A stretch of DNA of 64,000 bases from Bog-756 sp963699055 (GCA_963699055.1 CAVOTA010000001.1:434001-498000), one strand, 5' to 3'; counted from the first letter of the stretch, positions 22,819-30,908 are shown. Notes: generated by a model from the sequence alone, not told the origin. Made by a program: numbers and translations.

Positions 22819-23351
22819 GGGACTCTCCTTGCTCCCGTTGGGATGTCTGGGCGCAGCTGTGCGCGGGGCGGTCCGCCGTGGCGTCGGGTCGACCGGGCCC
22901 CGGGGTCCGGTCGCAGCGTCCGGTGCATCACCTCGGCCGGCCCCGCTGCGGAGGACGGCGGTGGCGTGAGGTGCCGCCGGCGACTTCCCGATCGTCCGGG
23001 GCGGTCCGGCCGCTCCGTCCGAGGGGAGACCGGCAACTCCCGGTCACGTCCACAAGAGAGGCGTCGGGCCGGCCGTGGCACAACTTGACGGCCGTCGGGA
23101 TGCTTGTGACGTTCGACCCTGCGGCCCGGCGGAAACAGCCGCACCCGGCACCGGCGCGAGCCGCCGTCCCCGCACGCGGTGGAGGCCGACGGACCGTCAC
23201 TTCCGGGCCACCGGCCACGGGCCGCTGCCCCGGCGGACCCGGTGCGACAGGGCCCGCGCCACAGGGTGTCCCCGGTTGGCTACCCTCGGGCAACGCAGGG
23301 TCCGCGCCGGAGGCGCACCCGGCACCCGTCCGTCCGACCGAGGAGTGCGCC
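22819..23351. other. 533-base intergenic region
   Basis: This gap separates the divergent surface-protein locus and acyl-CoA dehydrogenase gene. I see no convincing gene in it. A TACCCT box at 23281-23286 could be the -10 of the dehydrogenase gene, with a leader of about 58 bases. TTGACG at 23085-23090 looks like a -35 but has no good -10 partner. A near-palindrome of GC repeats lies around 22893-22912. Confidence 0.5.
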
Positions 23352-24563
23352 ATGAGTTTCGAGCCGAGCCCACGGGGAGCGGACCTGCGTCGGCAGGTGT
23401 CCGAGTTCGTGGACACCGTGGTCGTCCCGGCCGAACCGGTCTACGAGGAGCAGATGCTGGCGTCGGGTGACCCGCACGCCCACCCCCAGGTCATCGAGGA
23501 ACTGAAGGCCGAGGCACGTCGGCGGGGCCTGTGGAACCTCTTCATGCCGCACGCCACCCCGTGGACGCCGGACCCGGTGGCCAACCTCGACTACGCCTAC
23601 CTGGCCGAGATCGCCGGGCGCAGCCACCTGGCCTCGGAGGCGATGAACTGCTCCGCGCCCGACACCGGCAACATGGAGGTCCTGGCCCTCTTCGGCAGCG
23701 ACCGGCAGAAGGACGAATGGCTGGTGCCCCTGCTGGAGGGGCGCATCCGGTCGGCCTTCGCCATGACCGAGCCGGACGTCGCCTCCTCGGACGCCACCAA
23801 CATCCAGCTCTCCATCGTGCGCGACGGCGACGAGTGCGTACTCAACGGTCGCAAGTGGTGGATCTCCGGTGCGGCCTCCGAGCGCTGCGCCATCTTCATC
23901 GTCATGGGCAAGACCGACCCGGCCGCCGCCCGGCACCAGCAGCAGTCGATGATCCTCGTGCCCCGCGGGACTCCCGGCCTCACCATCGTCCGCAACCTGC
24001 CCGTGTTCGGGTACACGGACCGCGAAGGCCACTGCGAGCTCCGTTTCGAGGACGTGCGGGTGCCGGCGACCAATCTCATCGCCGAGCAGGGGATGGGCTT
24101 CGCCATCGCCCAGGCACGTCTCGGCCCGGGTCGGATCCACCACTGCATGCGGTGCATCGGCCAGGCCGAGCGGGCACTCGAGCTGATGTGCCGGCGGGTG
24201 CTCGGCCGCGAGGCCTTCGGGAAGCCGCTGGCCGCCCAGGGGGTCATCCGGGAGTGGATCGCCGACTCCCGCATCGAGATCGAGCAGGCCCGGCTCCTCA
24301 CGCTCAAGGCGGCGTACCTGATGGACACCGTGGGGCACAAGGGCGCGGCGACCGAGATCTCGGCCATCAAGGTGGTGGCGCCGAACATGGCGCTCCGGGT
24401 CGTGGACCGGGCCATCCAGGCCCACGGTGGTGGCGGCGTGTCGGACGACTTCCCCCTGGCGCGGATGTACGCCGGGCTGCGCACCCTCCGGTTCGCCGAC
24501 GGTCCCGACGAGGTGCACCGCCGCCAGCTGGCCCGCGCCGAACTCGGCAAGTACGCCTCCTAG
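23352..24563 (+). CDS. Acyl-CoA dehydrogenase family protein
   Basis: This FAD enzyme introduces the alpha-beta double bond of an acyl-CoA in beta-oxidation or a related pathway. The 403-residue protein has the expected order: an N-terminal helical domain, AFAMTEPDVASSDATNIQ (FAD/acyl binding, about 137-154), GRKWWISGAASERC, and the C-terminal helical domain with REAFGKPLAAQGVIREWIAD and IQAHGGGGVSDDFPLARMYAGLRTLRFADGPDEVHR. It belongs to the larger FadE/APEH-type group. ATG 23352 has GAGGAG upstream at good spacing. The VOC gene follows after 18 bases, so the pair may be an operon. Confidence 0.92.
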   Translation: MSFEPSPRGADLRRQVSEFVDTVVVPAEPVYEEQMLASGDPHAHPQVIEELKAEARRRGLWNLFMPHATPWTPDPVANLDYAYLAEIAGRSHLASEAMNCSAPDTGNMEVLALFGSDRQKDEWLVPLLEGRIRSAFAMTEPDVASSDATNIQLSIVRDGDECVLNGRKWWISGAASERCAIFIVMGKTDPAAARHQQQSMILVPRGTPGLTIVRNLPVFGYTDREGHCELRFEDVRVPATNLIAEQGMGFAIAQARLGPGRIHHCMRCIGQAERALELMCRRVLGREAFGKPLAAQGVIREWIADSRIEIEQARLLTLKAAYLMDTVGHKGAATEISAIKVVAPNMALRVVDRAIQAHGGGGVSDDFPLARMYAGLRTLRFADGPDEVHRRQLARAELGKYAS

Positions 24564-24581
24564 CGGGCGGGCGGCACTCCC

Positions 24582-24953
24582 GTGCTCGACCATGTGAGCA
24601 TCCAGTGCGCCGACGTGGAGGCGAGCGCCCGGTTCTACGACCGGGTGCTCGCCCCGCTGGGTGGGACGCGGGTCATGGAGTTCGCCGGTGTCATCGGCTA
24701 CGGCACCGGGGACCGACCCGAGTTCTGGATCGGTCCCCGGATGACCGGCTCCGGGTTCCGGGAGGCGCACCTGGCCTTCGTGGCGCCCGACCGGGCCGCC
24801 GTGCGGGCGTTCGTCGACCAGGCAACGGCCGTCGGGGCCGACGTGCTGCACGCCGCCCGCGAGTGGCCCGAGTACCACCCCGGCTACTTCGGCGGGTTCG
24901 TCCGTGATCCGGACGGCAACAACGTCGAGGCGGTGTGCCACACGCCGGAATGA
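24582..24953 (+). CDS. VOC superfamily protein (glyoxalase/dioxygenase fold)
   Basis: The 123-residue protein has one vicinal-oxygen-chelate module: MLDHVSIQCADVEASARFYDRVLAPLG at the N-terminus and HPGYFGGFVRDPDGNNVEAVCH at the C-terminus. His4 and the C-terminal Glu are in the usual metal-ligand positions. Such small VOC proteins can be glyoxalases, epimerases or resistance proteins; nothing here decides between them. The GTG start lies 18 bases after the dehydrogenase stop, suggesting co-transcription. Confidence 0.82.
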   Translation: MLDHVSIQCADVEASARFYDRVLAPLGGTRVMEFAGVIGYGTGDRPEFWIGPRMTGSGFREAHLAFVAPDRAAVRAFVDQATAVGADVLHAAREWPEYHPGYFGGFVRDPDGNNVEAVCHTPE

Positions 24954-25065
24954 GCGCGTCGGCCGGCCCACGAAGAGGTGGCAAAGGACTCTAGGCGTGC
25001 TCGGTGGACCGGCACACCATGGTCGTAGTCCCGCAGCGGATGCGGGTGGCGACGAGGAGGACGAG

Positions 25066-25524
25066 ATGGCGACGAAGCGGGCCAGGGCACGCGACGACGG
25101 TGCCGACCGGATGATCGACTCCGTGGCAGAGGCCGAGCGGTCGGCGCTCGAGGCCGTGCGGAAGTTCCTCGACACGGTCAACAAGGCGTTCCCCGACGTG
25201 GGACCGGACGGCGGCCAGCGTCAGCGGATCATCGACTCGGCGTTCCGGATGACCGACGAACTGGTGGGTACCTCCAACCAGCTGGCGCACCGGCTGGTGA
25301 AGGCGGGCTCGGAAGCGGCCAAACGGGCACCGGTGGCCAGGCCCGGCTCGCGTCGTGCGGCGCGGCACGCGGCGAAGGCCCCGGCCAGGAAGACGGCGGC
25401 ACGAACGGCACCGGCCAAGAAGGCACCGGCCAAGAAGGCACCGGCCAAGAAGGCCACGGCCGCCAAGGCCACGGCCAAGAAGGCACCGGCCAAGAAGGCA
25501 CCGGCCACCCGGGCCGCGGGCTGA
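25066..25524 (+). CDS. Histone-H1-like DNA-binding protein with KAPAK repeats
   Basis: The 152-residue product has a helical N-terminal half (1 to about 88: DRMIDSVAEAERSALEAVRKFLDTVNKAFP, then FRMTDELVGTSNQLAHRLV) and a C-terminal tail of Lys, Ala and Pro in KAPAK-type units, like bacterial H1-like proteins and the tail of mycobacterial HupB. The tail should bind DNA or RNA non-specifically. The 15-bp unit GGCACCGGCCAAGAA is repeated at 25407-25511, in part as exact tandem copies, so repeat number may vary between strains. GAGGAGG precedes the ATG. The first half resembles small actinobacterial helical proteins without known role. Confidence 0.8.
   Translation: MATKRARARDDGADRMIDSVAEAERSALEAVRKFLDTVNKAFPDVGPDGGQRQRIIDSAFRMTDELVGTSNQLAHRLVKAGSEAAKRAPVARPGSRRAARHAAKAPARKTAARTAPAKKAPAKKAPAKKATAAKATAKKAPAKKAPATRAAG
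25407..25511 (+). repeat. 15-bp repeats in the H1-like gene tail
   Basis: GGCACCGGCCAAGAA occurs exactly at 25407-25421, 25422-25436, 25437-25451 and 25482-25496, with degenerate copies between and after. Each unit encodes KAPAK or a register variant. This is a coding minisatellite that could gain or lose units in frame. Confidence 0.8.
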
Positions 25525-25537
25525 CCGGAACGGTCAG
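25521..25537. terminator. Hairpin containing both stop codons of convergent genes
   Basis: CTGACCG (25521-25527), loop GAA, CGGTCAG (25531-25537) form a perfect 7-bp stem. The TGA of the H1-like gene (25522-25524) is in one arm and the TGA of the convergent ABM gene (25534-25536, minus strand) in the other. Only nine bases separate the genes. It is a likely bidirectional terminator, without a T-tract. Confidence 0.5.
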
Positions 25538-25893
25538 ACGGCGAGCTGACCGAAGGGCCGTCCCCAGTAGGTGGTCGGCCACAGCTGGGGGCCGTCGCTC
25601 AGTCTGCCCGTGTCGCCGAAGGCCTCCATCGAGACGAACGTGCAGGTCTCGAGCATCTCGGGACCGACCTCGGTGAACACCGGGCCACGGGCGTGGGCCA
25701 GCACGGCGTCGACGGAGTCGTACGCCTCGACCAGGCGTGCCGCACCGGACGCTTCGTCGAGGAACCAGTCGTAGTGGAGGGTGCCCGGCTCGGTGCGGGA
25801 GATCTCGAGGCACCGCTCCACGCACGCCGTGAAGCGCTCGAGGTCGTGGACCTGGATCTGGACGACGAAGCGGACGGCGGGGGACGGCTGCAT
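25534..25893 (-). CDS. Antibiotic-biosynthesis-monooxygenase (ABM)-like protein
   Basis: The 119-residue protein has the dimeric alpha-beta barrel pattern of ABM proteins: RFVVQIQVHDLERFTACVERCLEISRTEPGTLHYDWFLDE, then ARLVEAYDSVDAVLAH. Family members include small monooxygenases and many uncharacterised proteins. There is no signal peptide. The tail (about 85-119) with PQLWPTTYWGRPFGQL is not typical of the family and is unexplained. ATG 25893 has GAGGAG upstream on the minus strand. The next gene upstream on this strand (25985-26806) encodes another probable alpha-beta barrel protein, so the pair may act together. Confidence 0.7.
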   Translation of the reverse strand: MQPSPAVRFVVQIQVHDLERFTACVERCLEISRTEPGTLHYDWFLDEASGAARLVEAYDSVDAVLAHARGPVFTEVGPEMLETCTFVSMEAFGDTGRLSDGPQLWPTTYWGRPFGQLAV

Positions 25894-25949
25894 GGGGCTC
25901 CTCTGGTCGACGGGAGGGGTTCGGTGGGGACGGTGCGGTACGGGACGGG

Positions 25950-26013
25950 CGATCAGGCGCGGATCGACTCGGAGCGTCGGTCGATCAGGCGCGGATCGAC
26001 TCGGTGAGGCGGT
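25950..26013. repeat. Tandem duplication of the 3' end of the 26-kb gene (2 x 32 bp)
   Basis: The 32-base segment 25982-26013, which holds the last codons and stop of the minus-strand gene 25985-26806, is repeated at 25950-25981 with 29 of 32 bases identical. Because 32 is not a multiple of three, the second copy is in another frame, where it again encodes a tail ending SESIRA and a stop. Confidence 0.85.
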
Positions 26014-26806
26014 CGATCACGGGGCGGAGCACGAGCGTGTAGGTGTCGGCGATGGCCGGCTCCCGGTGGTCGAGCTGGGCGGTGACGCGTGCGGGGTCGA
26101 ACGCCACCGCCTCGAAGGCGGCCCGCGACGGGAAGACGTTGAACCGCACCTCGTCCCACGTCCGGCCGTCCCCCACGACGGTCCCCTCGACGTCCAGCCA
26201 GGCGCCGATGCGGACCCCGTGGGGGAGGGCGATGCGGCCGGCGACGTCCTGGTAGACGTCCATGTCCTCGGACCGCCGTCCCCCGTGGTAGCGCAGGACG
26301 TGCAGGAGCACGACCGGCCCGTCCTCGGGCGTCGACGGATGGGGCACGGTGTCGAGGGGCGGGGCATCGGCCGGGACCTCGGGCCACCCGGCGGGTCGGC
26401 AGCAGATGACGAAGGTCGACGCCATCCCGGCGTCCTTGTGCTCGTGGAGCGCCGAGTACTCGGGCAGTTCCTGCATCTCCAGGAACGCCCGTCGGGTCGG
26501 GTAGCGGACGACGGCGATCCGGTCCCACAGCTGGTCGTCGCCGACCAGCTGGTCCTCGACATCGGACAGGAACACCAGTTCGGCCCCCACCGTGCGGAAC
26601 GGCCCGAACGGCGCGTACCGGTCGTCCGCCTGGCGGCCGGTGAGATCGCTCGGGCGACCGTCGGCATAGACGGCACGCTCCCGGTAGCGCATGAGGTTGA
26701 CCATCCACACCGGACCGTCGTCCTCGGGGGCGAGCGCGTCGAGCCGGGCGGCGTACCCACGGTCGATGGTCCCGTAGGACAGGTCGGGGAGTGCGTCGGG
26801 GTCCAT
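25985..26806 (-). CDS. Putative tandem dimeric alpha-beta barrel protein (DUF1330/EthD-like)
   Basis: I cannot name a function. The 273-residue protein seems to contain two similar halves, each with a strand-type opening (DGPVWMVNLMRYRERA near 30, DGPVVLLHVLRYHGGR near 165) and a closing block about a variable or region-specific barrel (WDRIAVVRYPTRRAFLEM, WDEVRFNVFPSRAAFEAV). That pattern matches DUF1330-like ferredoxin-fold proteins fused in tandem. ATG 26806 follows a GAGGA sequence. The end of the gene is duplicated just downstream. It is divergent from the dehalogenase gene and followed by the ABM gene on the same strand. Confidence 0.7.
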   Translation of the reverse strand: MDPDALPDLSYGTIDRGYAARLDALAPEDDGPVWMVNLMRYRERAVYADGRPSDLTGRQADDRYAPFGPFRTVGAELVFLSDVEDQLVGDDQLWDRIAVVRYPTRRAFLEMQELPEYSALHEHKDAGMASTFVICCRPAGWPEVPADAPPLDTVPHPSTPEDGPVVLLHVLRYHGGRRSEDMDVYQDVAGRIALPHGVRIGAWLDVEGTVVGDGRTWDEVRFNVFPSRAAFEAVAFDPARVTAQLDHREPAIADTYTLVLRPVIDRLTESIRA

Positions 26807-26894
26807 GGCGTCCTCGGTGGGTGCGGGGCCGGGCTGTCGGCCGCTGGGCAGGTGCCGGTCCGCCCGGCGGGGCGTGGACGGTCCGGATCGTCGC

Positions 26895-26900
26895 TAGTTT
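26895..26900 (+). promoter_or_regulatory. -10 box of the dehalogenase-radical SAM operon
   Basis: TAGTTT fits TANNNT in a short AT-richer patch of the 171-base divergent gap. The start near 26907 gives a 70-base leader, with GGAGG a few bases before the ATG at 26978. Confidence 0.45.
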
Positions 26901-26977
26901 GGCCCACGGGCCGGGTGCACGGTACCCCGGGCCCCGGGCCGGGGCCGACGGGTGCCCCACGAGGACGGAGGACGTCG

Positions 26978-27886
26978 ATGACCGAGTGCGTGCGCACCCC
27001 GGACGAGCAGTTCGACGGTATCGGCTGGAACGTCGCGCCCCACTACCTCACCCATCCCGATGGCCTGCGCCAGCACTTCGTGGACGTGCGCCCCGACGGC
27101 GACGAGCGGGGGACCTTCCTGCTGCTCCACGGGGAGCCCACCTGGGCCTACCTCTACCGGGACTGGATCCGGCCGCTGGTCGACCTGGGGTTCCGGGTGG
27201 TGGCGCCCGACCATTTCGGCTTCGGCCGCTCGGACAAGCCGACCGACGACGGGTGGTACACCATCGCCCGCCACCGCCACGCACTCGACTACCTGGTCCG
27301 CACCCTGGACCTCGACCGGATCCACCTGGTGGTCCAGGACTGGGGTGGCCCGATCGGGCTGTGCACGGCGTTCGCCGACCTCGACCGGTACGAGCGCTTC
27401 GTCATCCTCAACACCTGGCTCCACGAGGACGGCTTCCCGTACTCGGACGGGGTGCGGCTGTGGCGCCGACTGGCCGTCGATCCCGACCAGCTCGGCGGTG
27501 ACATGCCCACCGGCATGATCGTCTCCGGCGTGCTGCGGCGTCCCGGCCACGATGTCGACACCATCGTGCGGGCCTTCGACGCGCCCTTCACGGGCGAGGC
27601 GTCGAAGGCGGGCGCCCGCCGGTTCCCGTTCTGCATCCCCTTCGCCGAGCCCGAGCTCGGGGATGCCACCGTCCAGGCCGAGACGCGTGCCCGGCTCCGC
27701 ACCGTGGACCTACCCGTCCACGTGGTCTTCGGGGACGACGACCCAATCTTCCCGTGGTCCCAGGCCGAACAGTGGGCCGCCGAGATCGGGGGCGCCACCC
27801 TCGACCGGATCGCCGGGGCCGGTCACTTCGTCCAGATCGACGCACCCGAGGACGTCCTGGCGGTGATCCGTGCCCACGTCGCCTGA
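26978..27886 (+). CDS. Haloalkane dehalogenase (alpha/beta-hydrolase, HLD-I/DhlA-like)
   Basis: Haloalkane dehalogenases hydrolyse carbon-halogen bonds to alcohol and halide. The 302-residue protein has HGEPTW (51-56, oxyanion hole and halide-binding Trp), VVQDWGGPIG with nucleophile Asp121 and the second halide-binding Trp122, an acidic site in VFGDDDPIF, and the catalytic His in GHFVQID near the C-terminus. This is the subfamily I pattern. The N-terminal YLTHPDGLRQHFVDVRP is also typical. ATG 26978 has GGAGG upstream. The 3' end overlaps the next gene by 17 bases. The natural substrate is unknown and epoxide or ester hydrolysis cannot be excluded. Confidence 0.85.
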   Translation: MTECVRTPDEQFDGIGWNVAPHYLTHPDGLRQHFVDVRPDGDERGTFLLLHGEPTWAYLYRDWIRPLVDLGFRVVAPDHFGFGRSDKPTDDGWYTIARHRHALDYLVRTLDLDRIHLVVQDWGGPIGLCTAFADLDRYERFVILNTWLHEDGFPYSDGVRLWRRLAVDPDQLGGDMPTGMIVSGVLRRPGHDVDTIVRAFDAPFTGEASKAGARRFPFCIPFAEPELGDATVQAETRARLRTVDLPVHVVFGDDDPIFPWSQAEQWAAEIGGATLDRIAGAGHFVQIDAPEDVLAVIRAHVA

Positions 27887-29216
27887 GCCCGGGCCCACCG
27901 GGGTCGTCACCACCCCGATCGGGCTCACCCGGGGCCCGGCCAGCGCCGCGGGCCCGGCGGCCCCGGTGCCCAGCACGCTGCGGGTGCCGTTCCACGTCCT
28001 GGCCAAGCCCACGGGGCCGATCTGCAACCTCGACTGCGAGTACTGCTTCTTCCTGTCGAAGGAGGCGCTCTACCCGGGCGACCGGTTCCGGATGTCGGAC
28101 GATCTGCTGGCCGGGTACCTCTCGCAGTACCTTGCCGCACAGCCGGACGGCGAGGTGACGGTGGCGTGGCAGGGTGGCGAGCCCACGTTGATGGGCGTGG
28201 ACTTCTTCCGCCGGGCGGTCGAGACGGCCGAGTCGCTCCGCCGGCCCGGCCAGCAGCTGCTCCACACCATCCAGACGAACGGCACCCTGTTGACCGACGA
28301 GTGGTGCGACCTCCTGGCCCGCCACCGTTTCCTGGTGGGCATCAGCATCGACGGGCCCCCCGAGCTGCACGACCGCTACCGGGTCGACAAGCGGGGCGGC
28401 CCCACGTCCGACCGGGTCCTCCGGGGTCTGGCGCTCCTCCAGGCTCACCGGGTGGACGTCAACGTCCTGTGCACCGTCCACGCCGTCAACCAGGACCGGC
28501 CGTTGGACGTCTACCGGTACTTCCGGGACGAACTCGGCCTCCGGTTCATCCAGTTCATCCCCATCGTCGAACGGGACAACGAGACCGGGTTCCAGGAGGG
28601 CGACACCGTCACCGACCGCTCCGTGGACCCGGGGGCGTGGGGGTCGTTCCTCGAGGCGGTGTTCGACGAGTGGGTGCTCCGCGACGTCGGCACCGTGTTC
28701 GTGCAGCTGTTCGACGCCGCCCTGGCGTCGTGGTGCGGCCTGCCGTCCACCTTGTGCATCTTCCGCGTGACGTGCGGCGACGCCCTGGCCCTGGAGCACA
28801 ACGGCGACCTCTACTCGTGCGACCACTTCGTCGAGCCGGACCACCTGCTCGGCAACATCGCCACCACGACCATGGTCGAGCTGGTGACGTCCCCGAAGCA
28901 GCGGGCGTTCGGCCAGGCCAAGGCCGACACCCTGCCGGGGTACTGCCGGACCTGTGAGGTCCGCTTCGCCTGCAACGGCGAGTGCCCGCGGAACCGGTTC
29001 ACCCTCACCCCGGACGGTGAGGCGGGGCTCAACTACCTGTGCGCGGGCTACAAGTCGTTCTTCACCCACATCGACGGGCCCATGCGTCTCATGGCCCAGC
29101 TCCTGCGCGGTGGCCGGTACGCGGACGAGATCCGGGAGGTCTTCGCGTCGGCCGGCCGCAACGACCCCTGCCCCTGTGGCAGCGGGCGCAGGTCGAAGGC
29201 GTGCCACGGCCGCTGA
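27870..29216 (+). CDS. anSME-like radical SAM protein with SPASM region and C-terminal SEC-C motif
   Basis: Anaerobic sulfatase-maturing enzymes oxidise a Cys or Ser of a sulfatase to formylglycine. The 448-residue protein has CNLDCEYC (Cys52, 56, 59) binding the SAM 4Fe-4S cluster, WQGGEPTL, QTNGTLL and SIDGPPELHD as in anSMEs. A Cys-rich SPASM region for auxiliary clusters includes CGLPSTLC, LYSCDHFV, YCRTCEVRFACNGECP and LCAGYKS. The last 20 residues (RNDPCPCGSGRRSKACHG) form a SEC-C zinc motif, an added module. The GTG start overlaps the dehalogenase gene by 17 bases, so the genes are coupled. No sulfatase is encoded in the window; the target is unknown. Confidence 0.88.
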   Translation: MPTSPEPGPTGVVTTPIGLTRGPASAAGPAAPVPSTLRVPFHVLAKPTGPICNLDCEYCFFLSKEALYPGDRFRMSDDLLAGYLSQYLAAQPDGEVTVAWQGGEPTLMGVDFFRRAVETAESLRRPGQQLLHTIQTNGTLLTDEWCDLLARHRFLVGISIDGPPELHDRYRVDKRGGPTSDRVLRGLALLQAHRVDVNVLCTVHAVNQDRPLDVYRYFRDELGLRFIQFIPIVERDNETGFQEGDTVTDRSVDPGAWGSFLEAVFDEWVLRDVGTVFVQLFDAALASWCGLPSTLCIFRVTCGDALALEHNGDLYSCDHFVEPDHLLGNIATTTMVELVTSPKQRAFGQAKADTLPGYCRTCEVRFACNGECPRNRFTLTPDGEAGLNYLCAGYKSFFTHIDGPMRLMAQLLRGGRYADEIREVFASAGRNDPCPCGSGRRSKACHGR

Positions 29217-29226
29217 ACGGGTCCCG

Positions 29227-29273
29227 GCACCGGCGGCCGGCGACCGCCACCCGGGCGGTCGGGCGACCGGTGC
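29227..29273. terminator. Bidirectional two-tier hairpin between convergent genes
   Basis: GCACCGG (29227-29233) pairs with CCGGTGC (29267-29273), and inside it CGACCGCC (29241-29248) pairs with GGCGGTCG (29254-29261) around a five-base loop. It fills the gap between the radical SAM gene and the convergent nitronate monooxygenase gene. No T-tract is present. Confidence 0.55.
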
Positions 29274-30215
29274 TCAGGCGGAGACGTAGCGCCCGGCCAG
29301 CTCGCCGAGCACCGCTTCGCACCCGTCGGCACACGACCGCACGATGTCGGCCACGGGCCGGATGGCGTCGATGCGCCCGGCCACCTGGCCCCCGAGGGCG
29401 ATCCCGGCCCCGAGATCGCCCCCGAAGTACAGGTCCGACACGTTCCCGAACGACGCCATGGCGTTGCGACCGTGGTCGAACTCGAGGGCCTCGGAGCGGT
29501 CGGTGCGCAGGGCCCGCAGGGCGGGCGAGGTGTGCTGGTTGAGGAAGACGGTGTCGGTCTCGGCCGCGTCGACGATCGCCTGCTTCCAGTTGCGGTGGAC
29601 CGGCGACTCGGCCGCGGCCACCATCGCCGTGCCGAGCTGGATGCCCTCGGCCCCGAGCGCCAGGGCGGCCGCCATCGTCCTGCCGTCGAGGAACCCGCCG
29701 GCGGCGATCACCGGCAGGTCGAAGGCCGACGTCACCGACGGCAGCAGGACCATGGTCGACACCGGACGGGGACTCTTGAATCCGCCCCCCTCGCCCCCCT
29801 CGACGATCAGGCCGTCCACCCCGGCCTCGACCGCCTTGGCCGCCGCCCGCAGGGTGGGCACGACGTGGAAGACGGTCAGTCCGGCGTCCTTGAGCTGGGC
29901 CGTGTACCGGGTGGGGCTCCCTGCCGACGTGGTGACGAAGCGCACGCCCTGGGCGATGACGAAGTCGACGATCACGGCGGGGTCGGCCACGAAGGCCTGG
30001 GCGATGTTGACGCCGAAGGGCTTGTCGGTGAGGTCCTTCATCCTGGCGATCTCGCCACGGACGGTATCGAGCTCACCCGAGGAGGTCTCGATGATGCCCA
30101 TGGCCCCGGCGTTCGAGACGGCGGAGGCGAGCGCCGAGCGGGCGATCCACCCCATGGGGGCCTGGACGATGGGGAGCTCGACGCCGAGGAGCTCGGTGAC
30201 GCGGTTGGTGAGCAT
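29274..30215 (-). CDS. Nitronate monooxygenase/NPD-family FMN enzyme
   Basis: These TIM-barrel FMN proteins oxidise alkyl nitronates, although many are annotated without proof. The 313-residue product has the N-terminal LPIVQAPMGWIA, the FMN phosphate-binding DGLIVEGGEGGGFKSP, and DLPVIAAGGFLDGRTMAAALALGAEGIQLGTAMV, all in family order. The glycine after LIVEGGE is in the position usually followed by His-Gly in class I enzymes (GxEAGGH); here the sequence is GGEGGGF, so the catalytic His is absent. A role as enoyl-ACP reductase-like (FabK) or another FMN enzyme is possible. It is convergent with the radical SAM gene. Confidence 0.82.
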   Translation of the reverse strand: MLTNRVTELLGVELPIVQAPMGWIARSALASAVSNAGAMGIIETSSGELDTVRGEIARMKDLTDKPFGVNIAQAFVADPAVIVDFVIAQGVRFVTTSAGSPTRYTAQLKDAGLTVFHVVPTLRAAAKAVEAGVDGLIVEGGEGGGFKSPRPVSTMVLLPSVTSAFDLPVIAAGGFLDGRTMAAALALGAEGIQLGTAMVAAAESPVHRNWKQAIVDAAETDTVFLNQHTSPALRALRTDRSEALEFDHGRNAMASFGNVSDLYFGGDLGAGIALGGQVAGRIDAIRPVADIVRSCADGCEAVLGELAGRYVSA

Positions 30216-30296
30216 CCGGGCATCTTGGCATGCGGGTCGGCGGACATGACCCGGGCGGTGGGGGCGCCACGGCGGACGCGCCGGTCGGTGCTCCCC

Positions 30297-30908
30297 TCAG
30301 GTGGCCGCGTCGGTGGCGGCGGTGGAGCCGGCCCCGTCGGTGCCCACGGCGCTCCGGGCACCCACCGTACGGTTGGCGACCCCCAGGATGAGCCGGACCA
30401 CGATGGCGATGACCACCAGGTCGGCGATCATCTGGAAGGTCACCACCATCCGGGCGAGGTCGGTGTGGGGCGTGATGTCCCCGAACCCGACGGTCGAGAA
30501 GACGGTGACGGTGAAGTACAGCGCCGTCATCCGGGACATGGCACCGTGGAAGGTGGCCGGGTCGCTCCCGGACATGTTGAGGTAGATCCAGGCGAAGAAG
30601 ATCAGGAAGAGCGGGATGACCACGGCCATGGCCACCCCGGCCCGCAGCATCGGGTGCTTGGCCCGGGTGATGCCGCGGATCTCGAAGACCAGGACGGCGA
30701 CGAAGATGGCGATGGCCACCCCCAGCCGGGCCATGACCCCCAGGTCGCGTACGAGGCTCGCCGACCGGTGGCGCAGGTCGACCGGCAGCAGGAAGTAGGC
30801 CAGGAGCAGGACCCCGGTGCTGAGCCCGGCGCGGAGCCCGGTTGCGACGAGCTCCCGGCGCTCGACGTCGCCGATGCCGCCGATGCCGGCGATGGAGGAG
30901 GTGGCCAC
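30297..30908 (-). CDS. Two-pore-type potassium channel protein (Ion_trans_2)
   Basis: The 203-residue membrane protein has four hydrophobic segments (about 28-44, 60-77, 88-110 and 152-172). Between the last two is the pore helix and selectivity filter TVTVFSTVGFGD. TVGFGD is the K+ filter signature. There is no RCK/TrkA-N ligand domain; the C-terminus is a short Ala/Gly/Thr tail. It should conduct K+ across the membrane. GTG 30908 follows CAGGCT by six bases, a weak -10-like element. Its function in volume or potential control is inferred from the family. Confidence 0.85.
   Translation of the reverse strand: MATSSIAGIGGIGDVERRELVATGLRAGLSTGVLLLAYFLLPVDLRHRSASLVRDLGVMARLGVAIAIFVAVLVFEIRGITRAKHPMLRAGVAMAVVIPLFLIFFAWIYLNMSGSDPATFHGAMSRMTALYFTVTVFSTVGFGDITPHTDLARMVVTFQMIADLVVIAIVVRLILGVANRTVGARSAVGTDGAGSTAATDAAT

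Noticed and set aside
23085..23113. TTGACG at 23085 as a -35 of the acyl-CoA dehydrogenase promoter
   Set aside because: No acceptable -10 lies 16-18 bases downstream, and TACCCT at 23281 is nearer the gene.
25953..26960. 335-codon minus-strand frame ending in DRRSESIRA
   Set aside because: Its only link to the real gene is the frame-shifted duplicate of the tail. Its upstream sequence is low-complexity antisense-type Arg/Pro.
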